The notes under the pieces: generated by a model
What the model saw: only the letters and a program-made list of their open reading frames with translations
Told to the model about the DNA's origin: nothing
Databases searched by the model: none
From: Candidatus Aquidulcis sp.
GTDB lineage: Bacteria > Chloroflexota > Anaerolineae > Anaerolineales > UBA4823
Assembly: GCA_020723385.1 (NCBI GenBank)
Contig: DYIZ01000040.1
Span: 1-42,119 of the forward strand
Direction: 5' to 3'
DNA: 42,119 nucleotides
Shown: positions 1 to 8,293 of the stretch, piece by piece
Position numbering within the stretch: the stretch's first letter is position 1
Layout of the letters: every line of letters begins with the position of its first letter
Position numbers and translations under genes: made by a program

Positions 1-59
1 GGCTGTCCGATGCTGAAGTGCAGTTGGCAAAGTATCGTGAGGCGCTGAATACACCGTGA
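1..59 (+). CDS. C-terminal end of an upstream gene (partial)
   Basis: The frame beginning at base 3 reads LSDAEVQLAKYREALNTP and then stops with TGA at 57-59. The start lies outside the window. The residues look like an amphipathic C-terminal helix, but 18 residues are too few to name a family. It ends 45 nt before K1 in the same direction, so it probably belongs to the same transcription unit, which would mean the kinase block continues to the left. One other frame is also open to a nearby stop, so the frame choice is an inference. Confidence 0.4.
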   Translation, partial: LSDAEVQLAKYREALNTP

Positions 60-104
60 ACTGGTGAAAATGGCTCAGGAAGGCAGGAAGTTAGAAAAAT
101 CTTT

Positions 105-2567
105 ATGCCACTCTCCACAGGTCAAATTCTGAATAACCGTTACCGCATCGTCAAACTGCTTGGGCAGGGTGGTTTTGGCGCGGTGTATCGCGCCTGGGAC
201 ACCAGCTTCAACCTGCCTTGCGCGGTGAAGGAAAATAGTGAGGTTTCGGAAGCGGCGCAGCGGCAGTTTATGCGCGAAGCGCAGATTTTGCACACACTGC
301 GCCATCCTAACCTGCCGATGGTCAAGGATTATTTCTTTATTCCTGGGCAGGGGCAATACCTGGTGATGGATTTCGTGGAGGGGGAAGATTTATCGCAAAT
401 CCTCGAAAATCGGGGTGAGCCGATTCCCGAAAGCCAGGCGGTGGGATGGATCGAACAGATCTGTGACGCATTGAGTTACCTGCACTCGCAGGAGCCGCCC
501 ATTATCCACCGCGACATCAAACCGGCCAACATCAAAATCACGCCTAAAGGTCAGGCGGTGCTGGTGGATTTTGGCATCGCCAAGCTCTATGATCCCAAGT
601 CGAAGACGACCCTGGGGGCGCGCGCCGTCACACCAGGTTATGCGCCTTACGAGCAGTACGGCCAGGGCAGCACCGACGCCCGCACAGACGTGTACGCCAT
701 CGGAGCGACGCTATACACCCTGCTCACCGGACAGGAGCCGGTGGAGAGCATCCAGCGGGTAGCACAGGATACGCTGCCCACACCGCGCAGCCTCAACCCG
801 ATGATCTCAGCGGGAGTGGAGCAGGCAATTCTCAAAGCCATGTCAGTTGTGGCTGACCGGCGCTGGCCGACGGCAGATGAATTCAAACAAGCCCTGGCGG
901 CAAAGCCAGGTATTGTTCCCCAGCCTGCTTCGCCGCGCCGCCAACCGGTCATGCCAACGATACAGCCCACCCAGACAGTTATAAGTGAACCGGCACAAGC
1001 AACATCCCTGGGCAGGCCGGTTTCACCCAATTTACAGGCTGCCCTCGTTGTTGGCTCATCCAGCCGGAAATTCCCCTTGTGGGGTTGGGCGATCATAGCG
1101 GGCGGCATGTTACTGTTGGTAATGATAATGATTGTCAGCATACCTCTGATTCTTCCCCGGGCGGCCAAAACAACATTGGCTCCAACAGAGCCAGTAGCAG
1201 TAATCAACACGCAGCAAGCGCCAACAGCGGTTGTCGTTTTTCAACCTACAGTAACCAAAAGCCCAACCATCCCCCGAGTCACTCCCACCAAAACCGTTCA
1301 ACCGACACCAACTCAGCCCTGCGCCCCTGCCAGCAATGGCATATTGGCAAGTGTTGATCCTCGTGGCCAATATATTGTTTGGTGGCATAATCACAGCGGC
1401 AGCCGGGGTGAATTCCTTCTAAGTTTGGTTCAGCAGTTCAACGCTTCCAATGTTTGCGGTATAACTGTCGGAGCGGAGTACCAAGGAAGCTATAACGATC
1501 TCAGTGACAAAATGAATGCTGGATTGCAATCGGGCGATTTACCCGCCCTGGTTGTCGGCTATCAGAACAACGAAGCCTTCTACCAGAAGGTTGACGGCCT
1601 GGTAGACATGAATGTCTATGTTGATGATCTCACCTGGGGGTTGACTGAGGCTGAGATTGTTGATTTCTACCCTGGCCTTTGGATGCAATCTATCCACCCG
1701 GCGTACGATTACCAACGCCTGGGATTCCCGCCCAATCGCATGATGGAAGTGTTGTTCTACAATGCCACCTGGGCAAAGGAACTAGGCTTCTACAATCCCC
1801 CGACGTCGCCAATGGAATTCGAAGTGCAAGCCTGTGCCGGCGCGGCTGTAAACGGCGATGGAACCGGCGGATTCATCTTACGTGATGATGCCTCTGCCGT
1901 GGCAGCCTGGACGTTTGCTTTTGGCGGCACTGTATTAGCGGAAGATGGTGTAACCTATGTTTACAATTCACAGGCCACCATTGACGCTATGACGATGCTC
2001 AAGCGCATGTACGACAAGGGGTGTGCATATTTCTTCACTGAAGGCTACCCCGATCCTGAGTTTGCTGCCCGCCATGCACTTTTCACTATGGGTTCCACTT
2101 CGGGCATCCCCTTCTATGTCAATGATCTGGCTAATATCGGCAGCAGCGACGATTTCGCTGTTTTGGCCATCCCATACACAACCGAATACCCCGTTCAAAA
2201 CATCTACGGCGGCGATGTAATGATCCCCAAAACATCCCCCGAGCAGCAACTTGCAGCCTGGATTTTCATCAAGTGGTTTACATCTCCCGATATCCAGGCT
2301 GAATGGGTCAAGGCCACCAATTATTTCCCAACTCGCGCCACCACCAATGATTTTCTCGCTGATTACATGGCTTCAAATCCACAGTGGGCTGCTGCAAATG
2401 CTTTGTTGCCCTATGGGATATATGAGCCTCAACTGATCTCATACACGGAAGTTCGTGCTGAAGTAACATCAGCTTTTAATCGAATCATGCAAGGTGCAAA
2501 TATTCGAACAACACTCGATGAATTAACGCAAATAGCCAATCAATTACAAGCAGAGATGAGCAAATAG
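105..2567 (+). CDS. K1: Ser/Thr protein kinase fused to a family-1 solute-binding domain
   Basis: A receptor-like kinase of 820 residues. The cytoplasmic kinase domain (about 13-265) has the glycine loop GQGGFGAVY (20-28), the ATP-anchoring lysine K42 in CAVKEN, the catalytic loop HRDIKPAN (D137), DFG (155-157) and PYEQYG in place of the usual APE. A Pro-rich linker, one membrane helix (about 326-350) and a Thr/Pro linker follow. Residues about 420-820 resemble UgpB/MalE-type sugar-binding proteins and should lie outside the membrane. No ABC permease adjoins, so ligand sensing is more likely than transport (inference). The start is fixed by the [14 protein letters not shown] block shared with the other seven kinases. 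AGGAAG lies 14 nt upstream, a weak and distant ribosome site. The ligand is unknown; the activation loop keeps Thr residues that could be autophosphorylated. Confidence 0.93.
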   Translation: MPLSTGQILNNRYRIVKLLGQGGFGAVYRAWDTSFNLPCAVKENSEVSEAAQRQFMREAQILHTLRHPNLPMVKDYFFIPGQGQYLVMDFVEGEDLSQILENRGEPIPESQAVGWIEQICDALSYLHSQEPPIIHRDIKPANIKITPKGQAVLVDFGIAKLYDPKSKTTLGARAVTPGYAPYEQYGQGSTDARTDVYAIGATLYTLLTGQEPVESIQRVAQDTLPTPRSLNPMISAGVEQAILKAMSVVADRRWPTADEFKQALAAKPGIVPQPASPRRQPVMPTIQPTQTVISEPAQATSLGRPVSPNLQAALVVGSSSRKFPLWGWAIIAGGMLLLVMIMIVSIPLILPRAAKTTLAPTEPVAVINTQQAPTAVVVFQPTVTKSPTIPRVTPTKTVQPTPTQPCAPASNGILASVDPRGQYIVWWHNHSGSRGEFLLSLVQQFNASNVCGITVGAEYQGSYNDLSDKMNAGLQSGDLPALVVGYQNNEAFYQKVDGLVDMNVYVDDLTWGLTEAEIVDFYPGLWMQSIHPAYDYQRLGFPPNRMMEVLFYNATWAKELGFYNPPTSPMEFEVQACAGAAVNGDGTGGFILRDDASAVAAWTFAFGGTVLAEDGVTYVYNSQATIDAMTMLKRMYDKGCAYFFTEGYPDPEFAARHALFTMGSTSGIPFYVNDLANIGSSDDFAVLAIPYTTEYPVQNIYGGDVMIPKTSPEQQLAAWIFIKWFTSPDIQAEWVKATNYFPTRATTNDFLADYMASNPQWAAANALLPYGIYEPQLISYTEVRAEVTSAFNRIMQGANIRTTLDELTQIANQLQAEMSK

Positions 2568-2609
2568 TCTCCGTAAATATCCTCACAACTTTCAATTTCG
2601 AGAATAACC

Positions 2610-5600
2610 ATGCCCCTCTCCACTGGTCAAATCCTCAACAATCGTTACCGTGTCGTGCGTATGCTCGGACAGGGCGGGTTCGGTGCGGTCTACCGCGCCT
2701 GGGATATCAACCTCGAGCGCCCGTGCGCCATCAAAGAGAACCTGGACGCCTCCCCGGAGGCGCAAGCTCAATTCGGGCGCGAGGCGCGCATCCTGGCGAA
2801 CCTGATCCATCCCAACCTGGCGCGGGTGATTGATTACTTCTTCCTGCCCTCCCAGGGTCAGTATTTTGTGATGGATTACGTCGAGGGGGAAGATATGGCG
2901 CAGATGCTCGACCGCCTCGGCCCGCTGCCTGAAAACCAGGCCCTGCCGTGGATTGCCCAGGTATGCGATGCGGTGAGTTATCTGCACTCGCAGAACCCAC
3001 CCATCATCCACCGGGATATCAAACCTGCCAACATCAAAATCACGCCCGAAGGCCGCGCCGTGCTGGTAGATTTCGGCATTGCCAAGATTTACGACGCCAA
3101 ACTGCGCACCACCGTCGGGGCGCGGGCGGTCACGCCGGGTTTCTCGCCCCCCGAGCAGTATGGGCAGGGCAACACCGATCATCGCACCGACATCTACGCT
3201 CTCGGCGCTACCCTGTACACGGTGCTCACCGGGCAAACCCCTCCCGACAGTGTGGATTTGCTGGCCGGAAACGTGATGGGGCCGGCGCCGGCGCATATCA
3301 TCAACCGGCAGGTATCGGCCTCGATTGGCTCAGCGCTCGAAAAGGCCATGCAGCTCAACCGCACCTCGCGTTTCGGCACGATGACGGAATTCAAGTCCGC
3401 GCTATCCGGCGGATGGCAGCGCCCGTCCGGCCCGGTGCTGGCGACGGTGCTTGAATCGGATCCATCCCGCTCAACGGCCGCGCCGTCTGTCCCGGCGGCG
3501 GTTCAATATCCTTCGGCTTCGCTCACGCCTTCGATCCCCATCCCGATGCCGACCGCCGCGCCGCGGCGTCTGCCCTGGGTTTGGATCGCCGTGCTCGTGG
3601 GTGTGCTATGCCTGGGGGCAACCCTCGGCGGCGGGGCGATCATTTATGCGCTTGGCGTGCGCACCCCGGTTGTCGTCACGCAAATCGTGATGCTCCCCAC
3701 ATCCACCCGGCAGCCAACGGCGACGTCGGCCCCATCGGCCACAAATGTCCCACAGGCTACACTTGTTCCCACCTCCCCGCCGGCCGCCACCGAAGCGCCG
3801 GGGGCAACTCCCGCCACCGGCGGGATCATCTCACCGGACAACGCTTACCAGGTTTCCCAGGTTTATCGCTTCGGCAAAGGCACCATCAACAGCGTCGCCT
3901 GGCAGGACAGCCAAACCGTGGCCGTGGCAACCTCTTTGGGACTCTATCAATACAACATCTGGAGTTTCAACGAGAATTTTTATGGAAGCACGGACGGCTG
4001 GGTGACTAATTTGATCTACAATCCGGAGCGCCAACTGCTGGCGGCAGTCATAGATTACCGCGTGCAGGTTTGGGATACGTATGGCAATGTTCTGTATTGG
4101 TTGACCGATGAAAGCATTTCCAGCAATCTGGCTTTCAGCCCGGATGGCCGCTACCTGGCCGCCGGCAGCTATGACAATAACGTTCTCGTTTGGGATATGG
4201 ATGATGGTCATACCGTGGTGATCATGAGCGGGCATACCGAAACGGTGCGCTACGTGGCATTCGGCTCTGATGGGCGTACTGTGGCCTCGGGCGGCTACGA
4301 TGACACCGCCATCCTGTGGGATTTCTACACCGGCGAGAGACTGCACACGCTCACCGGTCATACGGATGACATTTACTCCCTGGCCCTCAGCCCCGATGGG
4401 CGGTGGCTGGCAACCGGCGGCGGGTACAATGATACCGTCGTCAAAGTGTGGGATGTATCCACCGGTAATTTACTACACACGCTGACCGGGCACGATGGCG
4501 CGATCTGGCGGCTGGAGTTCAGCCCGGACGGCCGATATCTGTTTTCGGTTAACTACGGCAAATTGTTCGTGTGGTGGGCCGACTCGGGCGGCTTGATCTA
4601 TTCAGATACCGATGCCGCCAATGCCGCCTTCAGCCCGGATAGCAGCTTGCTGGCAGTTGGTCATTACAATGATACGATGGCATTGCTCGACGCCGCCAGC
4701 GGGCAAGCGATACAGGTTGCGGATGTTTCGATCAGTGACATTTCTGCGATTTCCTTCAGCCCGGATGGAACCCAGGTTGCGCTGCTCACTTATGACAGCC
4801 AGTTATCCTTCTGGAACCTGAGCAACAATACGATGAGCATCCCCCTGCCGGACCATTATAGCAGTTTCGAATCGCTCCAGCTGAGTCCAGATGGACGCAC
4901 GCTGGCGGCATCGCTTTCAAAGACGGTGATGGTGTTCGACGCCGCCTCAGCCCAATTGATGTATACCCTCTATGGGCACTCAGAATACATCCACGACATG
5001 GCATTCAGCCCGGATGGGCGCACCCTGGCGACGGGCAGTTACGATAACCGCGTCATTCTATGGGATGTGGAGTCTGGATCATTGTTGAGAACTCTCGACG
5101 GTCATGGCAGCGATGTCGAGACGGTGGCCTTCAGCCCCGATGGGCGCTACGTTGTCTCGGGGGGTGACGACCACAACGCGATTGTTTGGGATGCCCAAAG
5201 CGGGGATTGGCTGGTCACCCTCAGCGGGCACACCGACTGGGTGTATGAGCTGGCCTTCAGCCCCGACGGCCGTTACCTGGCGACCTCGGGGGCTTACAAC
5301 GATAAAACCATCCGCCTGTGGCGCGTCTCCGACTGGCAGTTGATCTCGACGCTCAGCGGGCACAATGATATTGTGTACAATCTGGCCTTTTCACCCGATG
5401 GACAGTGGCTGGCATCGGGCGGCGGCTACGATGACAAAACTGTCCGGCTGTGGAATGTTGGCGGCGGTTACCTCGAACGAACCTTCACAGATTTCACCAG
5501 TGGTCTCGCCAAAATCATCTTCAGCAGCGATGGGAGCGTGCTCTACACCGGGAGTTGGGATGGCTACATCCGGGTTTGGAACATCGCCAACGGAGCGCTC

Positions 5601-5834
5601 CTTTACACACTGGAAAACAGTACCGGGCGCTTTTGCCTCGACCCGCGTGAGCAAATCCTGGCAGACGGCGACTATAGCAACGATCTGCGATTGTGGAACC
5701 TGGCGACGGGCGAATTGTTGATCGCACTCGACGGTTCTGTTGGCAGCCTCAACGGCATCGTCTTTGCCGGCGACGGCAGCCTCATCATCACTTCCGGTTA
5801 CGATGGTACCTTGCGTTGGTGGAGTATCCCATGA
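2610..5834 (+). CDS. K2: Ser/Thr protein kinase fused to a WD40 double propeller
   Basis: A 1074-residue kinase with an intact catalytic core: [10 protein letters not shown]42, [17 protein letters not shown] and SPPEQYG. A single membrane helix lies at about 322-348, starting LPWVWIAVLVGVLCLG, followed by a Thr/Pro linker. From about residue 415 to the end I count about 16 WD40-like units of the type FSPDGRYLATGSYDNRVILWD, enough for two propellers, some degenerate. By the one-helix topology the propellers are outside the cytoplasm. WD40 repeats are usually protein-interaction platforms, so the partner may be another surface protein (inference). The gene starts 42 nt after K1, and its stop overlaps the K3 start by 4 nt (ATGA), implying translational coupling. 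The kinase half belongs to the same sequence subtype as K4 and K7 (ENLDASPEAQ, PPDSVD). Confidence 0.93.
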   Translation: MPLSTGQILNNRYRVVRMLGQGGFGAVYRAWDINLERPCAIKENLDASPEAQAQFGREARILANLIHPNLARVIDYFFLPSQGQYFVMDYVEGEDMAQMLDRLGPLPENQALPWIAQVCDAVSYLHSQNPPIIHRDIKPANIKITPEGRAVLVDFGIAKIYDAKLRTTVGARAVTPGFSPPEQYGQGNTDHRTDIYALGATLYTVLTGQTPPDSVDLLAGNVMGPAPAHIINRQVSASIGSALEKAMQLNRTSRFGTMTEFKSALSGGWQRPSGPVLATVLESDPSRSTAAPSVPAAVQYPSASLTPSIPIPMPTAAPRRLPWVWIAVLVGVLCLGATLGGGAIIYALGVRTPVVVTQIVMLPTSTRQPTATSAPSATNVPQATLVPTSPPAATEAPGATPATGGIISPDNAYQVSQVYRFGKGTINSVAWQDSQTVAVATSLGLYQYNIWSFNENFYGSTDGWVTNLIYNPERQLLAAVIDYRVQVWDTYGNVLYWLTDESISSNLAFSPDGRYLAAGSYDNNVLVWDMDDGHTVVIMSGHTETVRYVAFGSDGRTVASGGYDDTAILWDFYTGERLHTLTGHTDDIYSLALSPDGRWLATGGGYNDTVVKVWDVSTGNLLHTLTGHDGAIWRLEFSPDGRYLFSVNYGKLFVWWADSGGLIYSDTDAANAAFSPDSSLLAVGHYNDTMALLDAASGQAIQVADVSISDISAISFSPDGTQVALLTYDSQLSFWNLSNNTMSIPLPDHYSSFESLQLSPDGRTLAASLSKTVMVFDAASAQLMYTLYGHSEYIHDMAFSPDGRTLATGSYDNRVILWDVESGSLLRTLDGHGSDVETVAFSPDGRYVVSGGDDHNAIVWDAQSGDWLVTLSGHTDWVYELAFSPDGRYLATSGAYNDKTIRLWRVSDWQLISTLSGHNDIVYNLAFSPDGQWLASGGGYDDKTVRLWNVGGGYLERTFTDFTSGLAKIIFSSDGSVLYTGSWDGYIRVWNIANGALLYTLENSTGRFCLDPREQILADGDYSNDLRLWNLATGELLIALDGSVGSLNGIVFAGDGSLIITSGYDGTLRWWSIP

Positions 5835-8203
5835 CCCTTTCTACCGGACAAATTCTCAATAACCGCTACCGCATTGTCAAAAAGCTCGGACAAGGCGGTT
5901 TTGGCGCGGTCTACCGCGCCTGGGATGTGAATTTCAACCTGCCCTGCGCCCTCAAAGAAAATACCGAAACCACCTCCGAGGCCCAGCGCCAGTTCATGCG
6001 GGAGGCGCAAATCCTGCACACGCTGCGCCACCCCGGCCTGCCGCTGGTCAAGGATCATTTCATCATCCCGGAGCAGGGGCAATACCTGGTGATGGATTAC
6101 ATCGAGGGCGATGATCTCTCGCAGATCATGGAGCAGGCGGGCGGCCCTCTGCCCGAGACGCAGGCGTTGGCCTGGATTGCCCAGGTTTGCGACGCGCTCA
6201 CCTATCTGCACACGCAAAACCCGCCGGTGATCCACCGCGACATCAAACCGGCCAACATCAAGATCACCCCCCAGGGGCAGGCGGTGTTGGTGGATTTCGG
6301 CATCGCCAAAATCTACGATCCGGGCACGCGCACCACATTGGGGGCGCGCGCTGTCACGCCCGGCTACGCGCCGTTCGAGCAATACGGGCAGGCGCCTACG
6401 GATGCCCGCACCGATGTTTATGCCCTGGGGGCCACGCTCTACTCGATGTTGACCGGGCGCGATCCCGTGGAAAGCATCACCCGCATGGCCGGGACGCCGC
6501 TGGCCGAGCCGAGGTCGCTGAACCCGGCGATTTCAGCCAACACCGAAAAGGCGCTGCTGCACGCCCTGGCGGTCTACCCGAACGAGCGCTTCCAGACGGT
6601 GGCGGAGTTCCGGTCGGCGCTGGTGGGGACCGGCCCTTTGCCCCCTGTGCAGAAACCCGCTTCCGCGCCAATCATGGCGACGGTTATGCCGACGGAGGTC
6701 ATGCCGCAATCACCGGTAGTCGCTGCGCCTCCTGCCCACATCCAGCCGCCCCCGCCGCTGAGACCTGTAGCGCTGCCCGACTCTGAGCGGAAACGAGGCG
6801 CTCCCTGGATTTTGTTCGCTATCCTCGGAGGCGTGCTGCTTCTCGGGTTGGTTGGGGGTCTGGCTGGATTGGCATATCTTCTGTGGCCCAGGGCAGCCAC
6901 CCCCACTTCGATCGCGGTCGCGCCGACCCGAATCGCCACCGAGGAATTGAGACCCACTGAACCGCCCGCACTCTCGCCGTCCGCCACCCGCAGGCCGACC
7001 TCCCAACCCACGGCCCGGCCCACCTCCACCCAGACACCCATACTCGAAGGGCCGTCTCGCCTGACCACGATCACATTATGGGAGCAGGAAGGCGACGATG
7101 TGGATTATTTTATGGACGACCTGATCGCAGATTTTCAGGCGCGTTATCCCAATGTCCGCGTGGAGCGCCTTCACTACGAGAATGAAGCCTTGCGGGAGCA
7201 TTTCCTTATCGCTGTCGCGGCCGGCGCTGGCCCGGATTTGATCCGCGCGCCGGGCGATTTCGTCGGGCCGCTCAACGAGGCAGACAGTATTGCCCCAGCG
7301 AATCAGTATTTCGACCAGAAGCTGCTTTTCCAGTTCTATTCCGGCGCCCTCGATGCGGCACGGGTAGGCAACGTGCTGTGGGGCGTGCCAGATAACTACG
7401 GCAACCACCTCATGCTGCTGTACAATAAGGATTTGGTTCCCCAGGCACCGGTCACTTTCGATGAGATGAAAGCATTGGCAAGAACATTGAGAAAGGGCGA
7501 TTCGTATGGCCTCGCCTTCAACCTCAATGAGCCATATTGGGGGGCAGGCTTCTTTGGGTCATTCGGGGGCTGGCCTCTGGATATAAATGACAATCCCCAG
7601 TTCGACAATCAGGCTTTCATTGACTATCTTCACTTTGTCAAGTCGTTGAAAGACGAAGACATCGTTCCTCAGGAGTGTGACTATCCCTGCGCCGATTCGG
7701 GTTTCAGAGAAGGCCGCTTCGCCATGATCATCAACGGCGATTGGTCTTTGGCTGATTATTCGAATGTTTTCGGCGACCGGTTAGGCGTCGCGCCGGTTCC
7801 CGCCATCAACGGACATGTTTTCACCGAAATGACCTCCAGTAAATTTTATATGGTCTCGAAGGCCGCGTTAGATGATCCCGACCATAAGGCATCGGTGGAG
7901 GTGTTCGTCGAATACATGACCTCCGCCGATGTGCAGCGGCGCTGGCTGCACGAGCAAAAACGACTGCCGTCCAACAGAGCCGTCGCCGAGGATACCGTCA
8001 TCACCACCGATCCGGTGTTGGCTGGCTCGATGGCCGCGTTGGCCAACGGGCGCGGTATGCCAGCAGCCCCGGAGATGCGCTGCGCCTGGGATGCCTGGCG
8101 AACCAACCTGGAGGGCGTGATGGCTGGCTCGCTCTCTCCCGAATTTGCATCTGCCCAGGCGCAATCTGCCGCTGATGAGTGTGTGGCGGCATTGAGGAAA
8201 TAG
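5831..8203 (+). CDS. K3: Ser/Thr protein kinase fused to a family-1 solute-binding domain
   Basis: A 790-residue protein. The open frame continues upstream into K2, but the family start block ([16 protein letters not shown]) and the ATGA overlap place the start at 5831. The kinase domain is complete, with [17 protein letters not shown] and APFEQYG. A membrane helix lies at about 324-350 and a Thr/Pro linker follows. Residues about 408-790 begin TTITLWEQEGDDVDYFMDDL and keep the MalE/UgpB pattern: an N-terminal strand, a GAGPDLI segment, LLYNKDL, and a late FREGRFAMIINGDWS segment. The predicted role is an extracytoplasmic sugar or oligosaccharide sensor that controls the attached kinase. The TAG stop codon is the first three bases of a repeat element. 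The kinase subtype matches K1 and K6 (EAQRQF, LRHPGLP, EPVESI... here DPVESI). Confidence 0.93.
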   Translation: MTLSTGQILNNRYRIVKKLGQGGFGAVYRAWDVNFNLPCALKENTETTSEAQRQFMREAQILHTLRHPGLPLVKDHFIIPEQGQYLVMDYIEGDDLSQIMEQAGGPLPETQALAWIAQVCDALTYLHTQNPPVIHRDIKPANIKITPQGQAVLVDFGIAKIYDPGTRTTLGARAVTPGYAPFEQYGQAPTDARTDVYALGATLYSMLTGRDPVESITRMAGTPLAEPRSLNPAISANTEKALLHALAVYPNERFQTVAEFRSALVGTGPLPPVQKPASAPIMATVMPTEVMPQSPVVAAPPAHIQPPPPLRPVALPDSERKRGAPWILFAILGGVLLLGLVGGLAGLAYLLWPRAATPTSIAVAPTRIATEELRPTEPPALSPSATRRPTSQPTARPTSTQTPILEGPSRLTTITLWEQEGDDVDYFMDDLIADFQARYPNVRVERLHYENEALREHFLIAVAAGAGPDLIRAPGDFVGPLNEADSIAPANQYFDQKLLFQFYSGALDAARVGNVLWGVPDNYGNHLMLLYNKDLVPQAPVTFDEMKALARTLRKGDSYGLAFNLNEPYWGAGFFGSFGGWPLDINDNPQFDNQAFIDYLHFVKSLKDEDIVPQECDYPCADSGFREGRFAMIINGDWSLADYSNVFGDRLGVAPVPAINGHVFTEMTSSKFYMVSKAALDDPDHKASVEVFVEYMTSADVQRRWLHEQKRLPSNRAVAEDTVITTDPVLAGSMAALANGRGMPAAPEMRCAWDAWRTNLEGVMAGSLSPEFASAQAQSAADECVAALRK

Positions 8204-8293
8204 CGTATGGCGAATGGCGTATAGCGTAAGACTCTTCCGGTATTTGCCATGAGCCATACGCTATAAGCCATCTGTGTGTTCTGGAAGGTCTCC
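8204..8293. repeat. Palindromic repeat between K3 and K4
   Basis: The 90-nt gap carries an imperfect inverted repeat: ATGGCGTATAGCGT at 8214-8227 pairs with ACGCTATAAGCCAT at 8258-8271, with one mismatch. The motif AAATAGCGTATGGC at 8198-8211, which includes the K3 stop codon, recurs at 34591-34604 in front of the uvrA-like gene. GGAAGG at 8283-8288 is the ribosome site for K4. Confidence 0.7.
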
